Counted from the stretch's first letter, positions 1 through 14,100 are shown. The stretch is 64,000 bases of DNA from Pogona vitticeps (GCF_051106095.1 NC_135785.1:93909001-93973000); one strand, 5' to 3'. Numbers and translations are program-made. The notes: a model not told the origin generated them from the letters alone.

Positions 1-3000
1 TTCCTGATGCCGCTGCCAGATCACCCAAGGCAGTGACGTCAGCTGGAGGTGAGCCCCGGCAGTCACACTGGAGGAGGTAATCGGGCGGGCAGTGGAGGCA
101 GCAGCAGCAGGAGATGGACGTGGAGGAGCAGTTGCCCATTAACTGTTCCTCCGCCTCCATCAAGGGTCAAAATTAGGGGGCATTTTATTCATTGGGGGGG
201 TCATATACACAGTAAAATACAATATTTGTTCCATTGCTTTTACGGAAAGCTTGTACCTACTAATTGCATTACTTATTACCTAAAAATTAACATCCAAGCT
301 TTGATCTAGAGGGCCAAAGGATCCTCTTTCGTGCTTTAGGAGAGAGCCTCTTTGTTCCCCACATGTATAACTTTGGAGTGGGGGGAAGGAGGAAGGAGGG
401 AAGAATCTTATGGTCCTTTGGTGGGAGCAAAGTCTCCTTTAGAAGCTGGTGAGCTTCATCATGTTTTCCCAGAATGATCTATTCTTTGAATTGAGGGGAG
501 AGGGCAAAATACAATCCAGCAACAGACTTTATTAACAAATATTAATACCTTGATATTTCAACAAATGCTTGCACAGTCCTTAAAATTATTGGGCTCTGCC
601 CCAGACTTGGCCCCAAATATCATCCTCTCAAACCACCACAACCACAATAGTTCCAGCAATAATTCTGTGTCCTCTTAATTCTAATATCTGATTTTTTTTT
701 TCATTTCATGAGCTGGCAGGACTATCCATCATATCACAAATCAGGCTGATGCTCATAATTTTTACTACATAGTGAAATGGTATTTCCTACAACCAAACAA
801 GATCCTTCATGACAATCAGGAGGCCAAACTCTGACCCTTCTCCTTTCTGTGTAGGACAATTATCAATGTGTGCTAGACTCTTCAATCATAAGCACCCCGC
901 CTGCTGTTCTGAAATGATGTGGTCCACAAGCCAGTTTATCATCTCCTTATCTGTTATTTCTGAGAACTACGCCATAGTTTTGTGGGCTCATTTTCTGTGA
1001 ACATCTGCCCTGTCCTCTGTGGGTTTGCACTTAAGAGGGTGATTTTTTTAAAAAAATTCCCTGTTTCTCACAGCCATTGCTTCATGCTGAAGCCACAGTA
1101 GACGTTAAAGCAGTGTGATGTTGCAAAGCTATGCAATAAACAAACATATTGAATTAACCACCCATGGCCCATCTTAAGCATGTTTATACTGGAGCTCCCG
1201 CTCTCATAAGAAGACATGAGAAACGTAGTTGCATTGTGGATTCCTCGCCTCCATCCAGAAGTCATCTGTTGTTCCTGAGAGAGACACCATAATCCTATTA
1301 ATCACTGCACCACCATTATCCTTTCAAGAGGCTGTGCCACTGAAATGGGACAGCTAACAGGAAAATAGGGACTCATGCATAGTTTGGGAACCATCTTCCC
1401 TCATGCCCCAAACTGCTCTAAACTTGCCTCATATGTACTGTGCCAGGTACTTAGAAGCAGAGCATGGAAACACTACTTTTAACTTTACTCTCACATCCAG
1501 CTCCCACATTAAGCCCATAATTACATACAGCCTGGAAAGGAAACTGTGTGGTTGATTGGGATGTGTTGCTACTGTTATTGATTACATTTTTTGCACCAAA
1601 AGCTGTACCGAGAACCTTAAACCACCATTATTTTGCAGGTCCAATCCAAGAGACTCTGTAGCCTGTAATGCAACAGCCACCCTGCCTTCAAAGCCAAGAT
1701 GGGTGCATTTATTTGCAAAAATGCACAGACGTTCAATATGCTAAAGCAGTTAAGTTATTTTGACATCTAAAGGAGAAAATCACACAAACACACCTCTCAC
1801 TTCCTGGCAATAAAATGCACAAATAAATCATGAAGAAGTTGCTGCCTTTTTAGGACACTCCGCATCTGCTGTGTTGCTTGAGGTGGCCACCTCACTCTGC
1901 CAAAATGCCTGCCCCACAACCAGTCTTCTGAGCAATGATTGCACATATTATAGCCACTCATTAGTGTCAGAATAGTATACAAGGAGGCATCTCTGAACAC
2001 AATTGCGGAAGACAAGCTCATTAAACAAAGTGGATCTTACAACTGAGTAAATGTGCATACAGGGCACATCCTATTACAGAACAATAGGAAAGCAGGGAAA
2101 TTGCTCCATAACTTTTCACCACAAGTTGACACACTAAATGTTAACATAACAGTTTTGGGCTAGGAAGTTCCCAGAACAAGACAGAAGTCACTGAACAAGA
2201 TTTCTGCTGGTTTGCGGGTGAGGTGGGCGTGGGACTACAATGGCTAGGTGGTTAGTTTCTTTCCTTCATAACTAGAAAAAAAAAAATAAAGATTGCTAAT
2301 GGCATTGTATTATTTTGTCCCTGTTGGATGCACACCTCTGGATGCTGACGGGATTTGAGTGCTTCAGGAAAACTGGGAGCGATGCATACCCAGGAAGCTA
2401 GACTCCATTATGAGTTCAGACTACTAACAGGGTCATCCAAGGTGGAATGGCCAAAGCTAAGACCTCAGACAAAAAGATGTCTCTATTCTCTTCAAGAACT
2501 AATGAGAGCAATGTATGTCCCTCCACATGTTCTTGAAATCCTCATCAGGGCTGACTGGCATGACCAATGGTCAGAGATTATGGGAGTTGCAGTCCAAAAC
2601 ATTTGAGGGCCAGTGGCTTTCCAGCCTTCTGTTACTACTTCAGTGTCCAGGAGGAAGCCTGTCCAATATATTTTAATATAAGCAAATCACTCCTGACAGG
2701 AAATGTCCCTCTGCTTCTCAGTGTACCACTAATTCTCAGGTCAAATTTATACTACAGGTGCTTCTAAATGGAAATGCTGTTAATCAAAATATATTGTGCA
2801 GCTGACATGAGTCTTTTTCTATCTTTTGTGGAGTTACTGTGTGGAAGAAAAAAAGAAGTGGCGGGAAAATAGAGAAGGGTTACAAAGGGATGAGGTCAAT
2901 GTGTGTCTGAATGGGTGTTTGCAAAATAGTAATCTGGTATAACTTTATGACTGGCAGTCACATTTCCTACATCTACACTGGTCTTTGCTTGCTAAGAAGG

Positions 3001-4368
3001 CCTAGCAATTGCGAGGGGAAGACTTGTGCAAAATTAAAGATAAAGAAGTGGACAGCTCTAATCAGGAAACATCATGTGAGATGAGTTTGCAACAACTTTC
3101 TTTAAAAAAAAAAAACAGCTGCCGCAGAGACTAGTTTACATAATCTAAACCCCTTTTACAAAGTTTTATAGTATAATCCTGCACCTTTATTGAAAAGTAT
3201 ACAAAGTACCATGTGAGAGAGATTCCAGGAGAGAGAGAAAGAAGGAGACGGGGTAGATAAAGACCACATCATATCCTGCTTCTTCTGAACTGTTTTTCCC
3301 CCACCCTTGCCCACCCCTCACAAGATGGTCTGCTACCAGGTGCAGTGTGGGAAAGATTCTTATTCTATATTTTTATGTTTTGATTGTGGTGTGGTATTTG
3401 TAAATCAGTTTGGAAGGATTTGTATCCTGAAAGGTGGGCTATAGGTAAATGAAAACCACCACCCAAGCACAATGGGGTGTAGTCTTTTTTTAGCTGTAAT
3501 TAGGATTGAGAAAAGCCTAGAAGTAACTTGTTTCAAATACTGTTGCTAGCTTAAACTATATATATCTTGAGGCAACAAGGTGTAACTATGTTATAATGTA
3601 ATAAGTAACTTTCTGGTGTAACAAAAATATTTTCTAATTGCTTTCAAGTTTCTTTGAAAAGTTTTTTTAAAAGTTATTTTGCAGCATTTGTAGATGCCTC
3701 TTGACAACATTTTTTAGAATTTTGTGCCATTCTGTAAATCTACAAATCCTTTCAAATTGGTTTTCAAACATTCATTAATAGCCAATACTGTACCTCCATC
3801 CACCTGTAACTGGCTGCAATGCCTGCTAGGTACTGTAATTACTTTTATCAATACAGGTTGACTTCCAGAAGGACCAATGTACGGTGGTATGAATACCATT
3901 GGATGAGTGACTGGGTGGTTTTAATTTAGGAAAATGGAGCTGCCCAGAATGTTTAGGACAGGTGCGGATGGACTGTACCTCCCAGAACTCTCTATTGCCA
4001 CACTTCCAATTTTTAAAACTCAGAATGGCCTTTCGCACCCTGTAGGAAACAGGCTTGTTCCCCAGGTTTTTGTTTCCTCCTGATATGTGGTAAGCAAGTG
4101 CCTCCCTTTCTCAAAATGGAAATGGGAAGAGGTCCTTTCTAGCCTAAGACAGCTCAAGAAGTCAAAACCTGCCCTGGCATTTCCTAGAGGTTGCGTGGAA
4201 CCTTCTGATTTTTTATTTTAAATTAAAAAATTATAAACAAATTGGGGCATGTTCTGGGCAACCCTAGGAAGTCTGAGGATGAATATATGCAACCCTGGAC
4301 CTCTGGAAATCCTTGATATACAGCTTATAAAGTAATAAACAGTACTCTGAATTGGACTCTAAATTATA

Positions 4369-4803
4369 CAGTGGAGCCTCACTTTATGATTGCCCCGCAT
4401 TATGATGAATCCACTTAACGACGATCTTTTTGCGATCGCAATTGTGATAGCAAAACGAAGGTCTAAATAGGGTAATTTCACTTTGCAATGATCGGTTCCC
4501 TGCTTCGGGAACCAATTCTTTGCAAAACAACGTTTTTCTAACAGCTGATCGGCAGTTTCAAAATGGCCGCCGGGTAATTAAAATGGCTTCCCACTGTGTT
4601 TAGGGACAGATTCCTCGCTATACAGGCAGTGAAAATGGCCACCGTATGGAGGATCTTTGCTGGATGGTGAGTTTTTACCCCATTGGAACGCATTGAACGG
4701 GTTTCAGTGTGTTTCAATGGGCTTTTTTATTTCACTTTATGATATTTTCGCTTAACGGCGATTTTCCTGGAACAGATTATCGTCGTAAAGTGAGGCACCA
4801 CTG
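4369..4803. mobile_element. Tigger-like (Tc1/mariner superfamily) non-autonomous element A
   Basis: A 435-bp element with inverted ends CAGTGGAGCCTCACTTTA and TAAAGTGAGGCACCACTG, flanked by TA on both sides. No transposase is encoded. It belongs to the same family as at least eight other copies in this window. Confidence 0.8.
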
Positions 4804-5879
4804 TATAAGGAAGCAGAGGTGACTTGGAGATTACTGTGTGTGTGTTGAAGGCCTGCAATACAAATCCTGCTGTAGTCTATTTTGGTTTTGGATTGCTTTT
4901 AAAAGTAACACGTAAAAGTGATGTGGAAGACATCTGCTAGAAAACTGCTGGGAGTCAGAACAGATAATTCTGCTCTAGACACTCCAATAGTCTGACCTAG
5001 CATAAAGCATAGTACCTTCCTGAAACAACAGCAATATTCTACAGAACACACGCGATCCCTTACAGTAACCTGATCACAATACTTTGGACTGCCTGCAATT
5101 TCTGCAGCTTCCTCAAGAGTAGTTCCTTGTATATTCTGCATCCTTTCTTCTATACAGGTTACTGAGTGGGTTGCACAACCATTTATTGCTTTGAAGTGAT
5201 GAGCAAGAAGAGCAGGCATTTTCCTCAGAGTTTCGTGGATCAGAGCCTTTGGCAGCTGCTTGCAGCACAGCTGCCCTTTGTGTTGTGAAGGAGTTTTGCT
5301 ACAGGAAGCCAAGAGGAGTAAGCAGGCCCCATTGCCATCATTGCTCAGTGCCTGACAACCCTTCAGTTTGCTGATGAAGAATAAAAATAGCATAAAAATC
5401 TCATGGTGTGGCCTAGTTCTCTAAAAATATTGCAGACCGAATCAACCAAAGAATAGACTTCTAATTCTAGAGTGTCTGCTTATGGTGCGAGACCTGTGAT
5501 TGAAGAATTCCTTAATGCATTGGACACAGACCAAAGTAGCACTAGGAGAAACCCAGAAAAATACAGATAAGTTCTCCAATTATGCCTCACCTCCTTGTTA
5601 CAACTACCATTTACCCACAAGCTCTTTTCAGTTAAAGTATCACTTCAATAAACTCCTGTGACATGCTCTTTGAACAGAATTGTCTTCTTAAATTGTGAAT
5701 AGATTGCACCCTTAACAGAGAAGGGCAGGTATATGGTAGAGGACAGCATTATCACCACATTTATCCATTCTGAGGTCCATCCTCCATTTGTACTCCCCCA
5801 CCTTCACATTGCAAGGAACATTAGGGATGGCAGTCTCCCACACCACCGCCCCAACTAAATTTCCCAAAGTTTCTCACAT

Positions 5880-7650
5880 TAACTGGTGAAAATCGAGACA
5901 ATATATGGTAGGGGAAGATATAGCGGTGGGAGTAGAGCATGCTTGCGTAGGAGAAAGGAGGTTAGATACCTTACACCTGTCCCCCTTTCTAGCTCTACTC
6001 CCAGCCAAATGGTACTAGGTGACCATATCAGCCACCCCCTGGGCCACATGGTACTGTTGGCAAATGGCAGGTCAGCAAAAAATAAGACCACCCTCATCCA
6101 TGATTTAATTTTGGATGAGGGAGCCGACCTGGCATGCATTACTGAGACCTGGGTGGGAGAAAAAGGAGGAGTTCCTCTATCTCAGTTGTGCCGCCCTGGG
6201 TACTTGGTCCAACACCCCTCTGCAGGGGTGGGGGATCAATTAAAATGATCCACCCCTGGAGACTTATGGATCCTGAAGGATTGCTGAATGCTCTAGGGAA
6301 GTTTCCAGCTGATACGGTCGGTGCTCCTGTCGAAGCCCAGGTCACTTTGTGGTACAAGGAGATGGCCCGGGCAGTTGACACAATTGCACCTAGGCACCCT
6401 CTCCCTGCCCGCAGAGCCTATATGGCTCCATGGTACACAGAGGAGCTTCTGGCTATGAAGCGGTTGGGGAGATGGCTTGAGCGCAGGTGGAGGAAATATC
6501 TCTGCAACTATGACTAAACACAGCTTAGAGCCCATTATTGGGCCTACTCTGTGGCAATACGGCTGGCAAAATGTCAGCATTTCTCCAGTTGTATTGCTTC
6601 CTCGGCGTGTTGTCCAGCAGAGCTATTTCAAGTGGCCTGGGACCTTCTTCAGCCTAATGGTTCGGTGGAGGTCCCAGACTGCTCAGTGACTCACTGTAAC
6701 AAATTTGTTACACACTTTGAGGGAAAAATTGCTCATATTTGCAAAGAATTGGACTCCACTGTTGATGCAGAGCCTATGGTTGTGTCCAATGCTCCGGACT
6801 TGTCATAATTTATTGGATGCATTTCCGCAGTTTGGGGCTGATCCTTGACCCAGGTCTGACCTTGGAAGCCCAGGTGGACTCGGTGCCCAGGTGTCCCTTC
6901 TTACAGCTGTGGATAATATACGAACTTCGCCCTTACCTGGATGAGTGGAGCCTGGCAACAGTCACACATGCACTGCTAACAACCAGACTGGACTACTGCA
7001 ATGTGCGATACGTGAGGCAGCCTTTGAAGACAGTCCAGCAATTGCAACTGGCAGAGGACCAGGCTGCGTGGCTGGTAAGTTGTGCCACTGCATGGACTCA
7101 TCTCACACCTGTTCTGAAAAATTTACACTGGCTGTCAGTTGCTGCTCGGGCCCAATTCAAGGTGCTTACTATGACATATAAAGCCCTAAACGGCTTAGGA
7201 CCTGGTTATCTAAAGGACCGCCTTCTTCCATATGAGCCTGCCCATCCTCTAAGAACAGGCCAGGAGGCCCTTCTGAAGGTGCCATCCCTGAAAGAGGTGA
7301 GGGGGATGGCATGCCGAAATACAGCATTCTCAGCTGCTGCCCCCCAACTTTGGAACGTCCTCCCTATAGAGATCCGCCTGGCTCCAACACTTTTGGCTTT
7401 TTGGTGCCAGGCAAAGACCTTTCTGTTTAGCCAGCATTTTAATTAAATAGTATTTTTTTGCTGGCCATAAGAGCAGCAGGATTTATTAATACTAATATTT
7501 TAATGATTGTTTTTAATATAGGATATTATTATAATATTGCCTATTTTTAATGATTTTAATGTTTTAAAAGTTTTAATACAGTATTGTACGTCGCTCAGAG
7601 ACCACTGGTAATGGCACGGCTAAAAATTCTTGTAAATAAATAAATAAATA
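5880..7650 (+). mobile_element. L2 LINE, degraded
   Basis: An endonuclease piece (GADLACITETWVG) lies at 5886-6248, and the C-terminal reverse transcriptase region at 6817-7446 (SLGLILDPGLTLEAQ; TTRLDYCN; LKNLHWLSVAARAQFKVL; YKALNGLGPGYL), the standard L2 sequence. It ends in an A-rich TAAA tail at 7633-7650. The middle is shortened and frames are broken, so it is inactive. Confidence 0.85.
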
Positions 7651-9104
7651 CTCTTGAACTGTGGCTAGATCTGTGAAACACACCCTCTTATTTGTTTGTT
7701 CCTCCATTCCAAGGTACTTTGGATACAATGACCCTTTCTGCTCCAGGACATATATGTGGGTATGCCTTAAGTCATCCTTCTGAAGGAAGATCCCGGATGT
7801 GGAAGCAATGATAGTACACTACTATCTACAAAGATTTTTGTCTTTAAACAACGAAATAAATGGCTAAAGAACACTGAATGAATGGCCTCTTAAAACTGAA
7901 AACCACTTGGGGCCTGGCTATCTATAGGTCTGCCTGTCTTATTATGAGCATGTCTGGGCATTAAAATCTTCATGAGAGCCGTCTTAAGAATATCAATGGT
8001 TTCAGAGGCTCACATAACAAGCATATGGGAGAGCACCTTTTCTTGTGTGGCTCCTGGACTGTGGGAATGTACTCCCTCCAGATTTGTGATCCATTTCCAC
8101 TCAGACTCTTGTTAAGAAGGGTATAAAAACACATGGGGGGCAGGCATATGTTTAACATGCCCTGTGTTGTTTTAAACTGGATGTTTGCTCTATTTTAATG
8201 TTTTTTTACAGTGGGGTTGATCTTACTTGATTATACAACGTCATAGTTAAATTTGGTTTTGGTTTTATTCTTTCATGAAGATTTTAAGCTCTTTTAAGCA
8301 TCACTCATCAACAGTATTGAAAGAATTAAGGTACTTTAGTATGGTGACGGAAAGTATGAACAAACAGGAAGTGGGCAAGCCGCCTGAGCTTCTCTTTGCC
8401 TTCTCTGATGTTAGTGGGGAAACTGACTATATTTGAACTTTATTTTCTGCTGTCCTGAAATGGGGTGTGACGTTTGGAATTCTAGGACTCCCAACCCCAG
8501 ATGGACATTCAAGCATTAAGTGAAGCGCCTTTTTTTTTAACCATACTTAGTAGCAGCAAGCCTAAGTAAGTTTACAATGCTACACAGGCACATACAAACT
8601 GGAAAAGATAACACCGAATACAGTCAGTTTCCACCAACTTTGAGTTTTAATAATTTATCTGTTAAGTGACATATGTGATGTCATATTCAAAATGTTTGGG
8701 AGCTATATTGTGATATTTCAAAAGACGGATTTGTTTTATTATAAACATTTTATATCCCTCGATATATTTAAATAAAACAAGAGGTGCTGTACTTAAAACT
8801 TTCCAATGATGAAGACAAACACCGGACTTTAGTGCCCCCTGCCTGTACATTTCTGATCTTTCCCACAACTAGAATTATGCAATCAAGCTAAATGTGTATG
8901 ATTTCTGCAGATCACATAATTCAGATTTTCTCTATTGGTTCATAATTTTAATTTTTTTAGTTTTATAGTAAATGTAGCCCTGCCCAATGGTGCGAGGGGT
9001 CTCAAACTGCAAACTGAGCATGGAAGTTGAACAGGTCTACAATATCAAGTAAGTCAGAACACACACAAAAGAAATGATGCCAAGAGAACATATCATCAGG
9101 CATG

Positions 9105-9110
9105 TTTATT
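9105..9110 (-). terminator. KIFBP: putative KIFBP poly(A) signal
   Basis: The minus strand reads AATAAA here, 521 bases past the stop codon. This is the first canonical signal I noticed in that direction and implies a 3' UTR of roughly half a kilobase. Transcript data would be needed to confirm it. Confidence 0.4.
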
Positions 9111-9630
9111 TACTGATTCCCTTTCAGGGGATAAAAAAGGAAAACATACAAAAATAAATACAACACCATTAAATTAGTGATCTGTTAACAAATGTCTTAA
9201 CATTAGGATAACTCTAATGTGCTACCTATTCCATAGTACCTAAATCCTGTTTTGTGAAGATGGATTGTAGTTTAAACACAAGCTACTCAAAATGTTCCCT
9301 GCTGGAGGAAACAGATGGAGAACAGCACTATAGTCAGAAGCTGCATGACATACTGGAAAGAGAAAAATAAGGCAGGAAGCTTCGCATGTCAATAAGGAGC
9401 AAGCAAGACAGGAGCACCACCTGACCATTCACTGTGCATTCAGTACTGGAGTATGGGAGAACTACGACAGTTGACAGTGTTCTGTTTGGACCAGGTTCTG
9501 CGCCATGTGTCACAGTGGAAGCTCACAACAAAGGATGTCAGAATACTACAAGGTAAATGCCATAAGGGAAGCTGCCTCTTTGGACAGAGGTGATGTTAAT
9601 ATTGCACAAATTCACAGGAGAAAAAAAAGT

Positions 9631-10509
9631 TTAAGTGAAGGTAGAAAGCTTTGCTCTTAACCGTTCCATTCTTGTTGGGAGAAGGCCAAACATTTCTTTA
9701 CTGAGTTCTAGCTCAGTTTCAATGGCCTGAACGGCTTCGGGGTGTTTTTCACAGTACTCAACGAGAAATGAGTAATATTCCAAAGAAGTCTGCATGTTCT
9801 CCAACTGTTTCTTGCCATCTGAAGTAATAAGCTTGCCATAAAGACGTGCAATGTGAAACTTGGCTACCATTGCAGGGCGAAGAACATCTTCCTCAAGCAC
9901 CTCAGGGAACACCTTATCAGGGTTCCTCAGGGAATCTAAAAAGAGTTCATAATATTTTATTGCCATTTGAGCAAGAGAATTGATTTTTTTAATTGTGTGG
10001 GAATCAAGCTCCTCTAATCTATTGCCAATTGCCACTTTTAAATCCATCATTTCATAGTAGGTTTCTGCTAGTTCAAACTGAAGCTGTCTACTGAGTAGCA
10101 GATAAAACTGAGGGTTTAACTCTGCACATATTGGCTCCAGCATATCAATCCTGCGCTTATGCATCTTGCAACGCCTCTCATAGTCTTCTTCAAAGAAAGC
10201 CAGAACTTTGAACAAAGCGCTATGGTCCTGAACAATTTCAATGTGGTCAGTGACAAACCCATCTACCTGGAAGAACTCTTTCGCTTCATTGACATAATTC
10301 TGCCCTACTAAGAAAATTTCCCTGGCTTCTTTGAAGTCTAATGGAAACACACAGCTCACTTTTTCTTCCATGGCCAAAATAGCGTCAGACAGGTCACTAG
10401 TTCCAAAGAGAACAGCCTTCTTTCGCCCCTTCTCTTTTTCATCCTCCTCTTTTTTCTGCTGGGCCTTAAGCTCCGCCTGCCTGTCCGGATCCAACTCACC
10501 AATGTTGTC
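9631..10509 (-). CDS. KIFBP: KIFBP coding exon 7 (last, C-terminal half)
   Basis: The last exon has 292 codons and a TAA stop at 9631-9633. It starts [17 protein letters not shown] and runs through conserved stretches ([80 protein letters not shown]). This is the helical C-terminal kinesin-binding half of the protein. It is uninterrupted. Confidence 0.97.
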   Translation of the reverse strand, partial: DNIGELDPDRQAELKAQQKKEEDEKEKGRKKAVLFGTSDLSDAILAMEEKVSCVFPLDFKEAREIFLVGQNYVNEAKEFFQVDGFVTDHIEIVQDHSALFKVLAFFEEDYERRCKMHKRRIDMLEPICAELNPQFYLLLSRQLQFELAETYYEMMDLKVAIGNRLEELDSHTIKKINSLAQMAIKYYELFLDSLRNPDKVFPEVLEEDVLRPAMVAKFHIARLYGKLITSDGKKQLENMQTSLEYYSFLVEYCEKHPEAVQAIETELELSKEMFGLLPTRMERLRAKLSTFT

Positions 10510-11026
10510 CTAAATCAAGAATAGTCCAGTGTAAAATATTTTGCCATTGTAGTTCAAAGATAAGCACCATGAAGTTGATCAGCTTTTCATCTTTACAGGA
10601 ACCACCTGCTACTCCCATGCTATTTTCTTTATAGAAAACATTGATTTCAACATTCTATTTTTAAATATACTGTTCAGACTCTTTTTTCAGTATTTATTCC
10701 TTACTTTCTAACAGTGGAAGCTCCTCAATGATCTCTGTGCATTCTTAACTTCATGTATGGTGGTGTTTAAATAGAATCACATAGAGTGGTGCCTCAACTT
10801 ACGAACTTAATCCTTTTCTGAAGATGGTCGTAACTTGAAATAATCGTAGGTCGAAGCACCATTTCCCATAGGAATGCACTGGAAGGGGATTAATCCGTTC
10901 CAGACGCCCAAAACAAACAAAATCCACTGCAAACCCCATCAGAACATGTTGCAGCCGGGGAGGGGGGATCACCAAAAACAACAGAACAAAAAATGCAAGC
11001 CCCATCGGAATGCGCTGGGGAAAAAA

Positions 11027-11108
<82 letters not shown>

Positions 11109-14100
11109 AGCAAGCCCCATCAGAATGCGCTGGGGCTGGGAATATAAAACCACACAAACACAAAAACTGAGCAAGCCCCATCGGAACGCGCTGGGGCTGG
11201 GAAAAAAACCCACGCACACAAAAACAGAGCAAGTCCCCTCAGAACGTGCTGGGGCTGGGAAAAACACACACACATAAAAAAAGAGCAAGCCCCCTCAGAA
11301 CGTGCTGGGGCTGGAAAAAAACCCCCACAAAAAACAAACAGAGCAAGCCCCATCAGAACGCACTGGGGCTGGAAAACCCCCCACACACACAAAAACAGAG
11401 CAAGTCCCCTCAGAATGTGCTGGGGCTGGGGAAAAAAACCCACACAAAAACAAACAGAGCAAGCCCCATCAGAACGTGCTGGGGCTGGGGAAAAAACACA
11501 CACATAAAAAAAGAGCAAGCCCCCTCAGAACGTGCTGGGGCTGGAAAAAAAAACCCCACACAAAAACAAACAGAGCAAGCCCCATCAGAACCCACTGGGG
11601 CTGGAAAAAAACCCACGCACACAAAAACTGAGCAAGCCCCCTCAGAACGCGCTGGGGCTGGGGAAAAAACACACATAAAAAAAGAGCAAGCCCCCTCAGA
11701 ACATGCTGGGGCTGGAAAAAAAACCCCACACAAAAACAAACAGAGCAAGCAAGCCCCATCAGAACGTGCTGGGGCTGGAAAAAGCAACAACACAAAACAC
11801 ACCAAAAAAACACAGCACAGAAACATAAATCTCCCTCAGCCCAAACCCACCCTGCAAAATCCTGTATACACTTACTCAGAAGCAGAAAGCTGCACCAGGC
11901 AGTCCGAAGCCTCCTCTGACGCACACTCTCTAACCGTTGGGGCGAAAGAGCTACAAAGAAGCAGCCTCTTTGCTGACCAATGGTTAGTAATTTAAATTCC
12001 CTGCCTTTTCCACCACCTTTTTTTTCCAGTCATAACTCAAAGCTCCAGTCGCAAGCAGAAGCAAAATGTTGCGGTCGGAGCTGGTCATAACTCGAAAGGG
12101 TCATAAGTTGGGACGTTCGTAAATTGAGGCACCACTGTACTAAGCTTAAAGCATTGTGGAGGAGATATATTAAAAATCTTGCAATAATTCTTCAACCAGT
12201 TATTCTGGGATAGTTTTCTTTTTAACTTTATTTGACTTATTATTGAACAAATAGCTTAAGAATTCCAAGACTCTCTCAATCCACCACATCTCCTCATGAA
12301 GTACTCTGGGGGTGGGGGAAAGCAATCTCCCCAAGTTCCAGTGTGGGGTGGAGAAAGAAAGAGTCTGGATGTGCAGGGCATATAAATATGTCAACATCTG
12401 AACAGATTTGTGTATAGTGTATTTATAAAATAATTACAACCCGCATACTGCTTTGGTTATGGCCACTGTTACATACAGCACTGATGTTACCTGTCTGTCA
12501 TGGGTTTGGAGGGAAAGTTCCATCCTATGGGGAGTGGAAGGCGGGACATCAGGAGGAGGGGCTGTACTGTATATATATGTGATGCCTGTGTGGTGAGAGA
12601 GACATACTGAGAGATGCTGAGAGACACTGGGTTGTGACGAAGCAGCAGCTGGGAAGAAGGAGCTGTTGTGGGAGTCTGTGTGTCAGACAGGGTACTTCTG
12701 TGTGTCAGAGTACCAACCTGATAGGTTCAGGTGTCTGTTGGTTAGCCAGAACTGATAGGTTCAGGGTCTGTGCTTCAAGTTAAGGGTTCTGGGTGAACCA
12801 AACTGTATGCTTGTATGAGTGAGAATAAGCCACGTTACTTTATTTTATTCACCTGATTGTTTATTTTTCCCTGTGTGTATTTAAATAAACCTTAATCTTT
12901 ATTTGTTTAAAAATCCATCCCTGGTCTGTGTGACTTCTTATAGGGAATGGTTGGTGGCAGCTTAGTGTAACTGTGTGACATATCCCAGTAGGTCTGGGTT
13001 TGTCACATTGATTGGTGTCCAGCGTGTGGGATACGACTGGTCCAGTTGTCCAGCGGTCCAGCAAAGCCTTGGCAAGTGTGCCCAGAGCAAGGGGGGTCTA
13101 GTCAGGGACAGTCTGAGGCGCGTAGGTAATCTTCTAGGTGTACCTCACGGGGAGGTGCGCTAGTAGAAGAACGTGCCAACTGGGGAGACTTAGATTAAGG
13201 TGCTCTGAGGCAGCCTAGTTTTGGCGGGAAAAAGCTGAGGCAAAACTGCGTAGCAACAGCGAGCTAGCTTGCCAGCTGAGAGGCCCAGCAGAGGGGGGTA
13301 GGCTCTGACTCGATACTGTTGCAAGTTTAGTGCTGAAGAACAGCAGCAATCTCTATAGGAAAGCTGGTTCTGAGGCAAGCAGGAAAAAAGTGGTCGTTTT
13401 ATTTCGAGGCTTGACTTTTTAAAGCAGCCTGTTCTGAGGGGGGATTATGCCCTTGACTCGAAGCCAGATAGCAGACATGAGTGAAGTGAAAGACCCCCAG
13501 ATTGACCAAGGTTCTGAGGATGAATTTGGCTCAGTGCAGGGTGACAGCACAGGAGAGCAGAACCCAGAACTTAGAAAAATACTCATAGTCCAACAGCATG
13601 AACTGAGGATGAGGCAATTTGAAATGGAGGAAAGGGAAAGAGAAGAAAGATTAGAGAGAGAGAAAATTGCTCTGGAAAAAGAACGGATGGCGTTTGAATT
13701 AAGGAGATTGGAACTGATGAACCAGAACAATAATAATAATAGGGATTCTGAGGGAGGCCAACTGTCTAAAGCTGACCTGAAGAAATTCCCTGTGTACCAC
13801 AAGGGAGATTGTCCTGAGGTGTTCTTTTCCTTAGTGGAAAGAGCGTTTGTGGACTTCTCAGTGAGGGAAACTGAGAAGATGACCATCATGCGATCTTTAA
13901 TCAGTGGTAGCCTGGCTGAGGTTTATGCCGAGATGCCTGAGGAACTGATGAAAGATTTTGCAGAGTTTAAAAAACTGGTGTTTGCCAGACATGGGATAAA
14001 TGCAGAGCAGCTGAGACAAAGATTCAGGTCCCTCACCAAGAAACCAGAGCAGACTTTTACCCAAGTGGGGGCCCAATTGGTGAGGCTGCTTGAGAAATGG

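Larger units (their letters stand above)
1..9104. other. intergenic region downstream of KIFBP
   Basis: No gene was recognised here. SRGN is expected next in the human order but no serglycin-like Ser-Gly run is visible. Named contents are listed separately: a Tigger-like element, an L2 LINE and a short hAT-type fragment near 2519-2629. Around 165-225 the bases resemble the right end of the MITE at 31321-31640. The rest is AT-rich and unremarkable. Confidence 0.6.
10784..12137. mobile_element. Tigger-like element B, enlarged by an internal minisatellite
   Basis: Inverted ends (GAGTGGTGCCTCAACTTACG and its partner TTGAGGCACCACTG) are flanked by TA. The element is 1354 bp, about three times its relatives, because a tandem array fills its middle. 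It lies in KIFBP intron 6. Confidence 0.75.

Noticed and set aside
1-9104. SRGN, the next gene downstream of KIFBP in human
   Set aside because: No Ser-Gly repeat exon or other serglycin-like frame is visible; it probably lies left of the window.
10995-11790. CRISPR-like regular repeats
   Set aside because: The spacers are not unique, the units are head-to-tail with drifting length, and the host is a vertebrate. It is a minisatellite.
10799-11995. Long open frames of up to 249 codons on both strands, rich in repeated Pro/Ser/Cys units
   Set aside because: They are the translation of the ~58-bp minisatellite and the CT/CA microsatellite; the same pattern appears in every frame.
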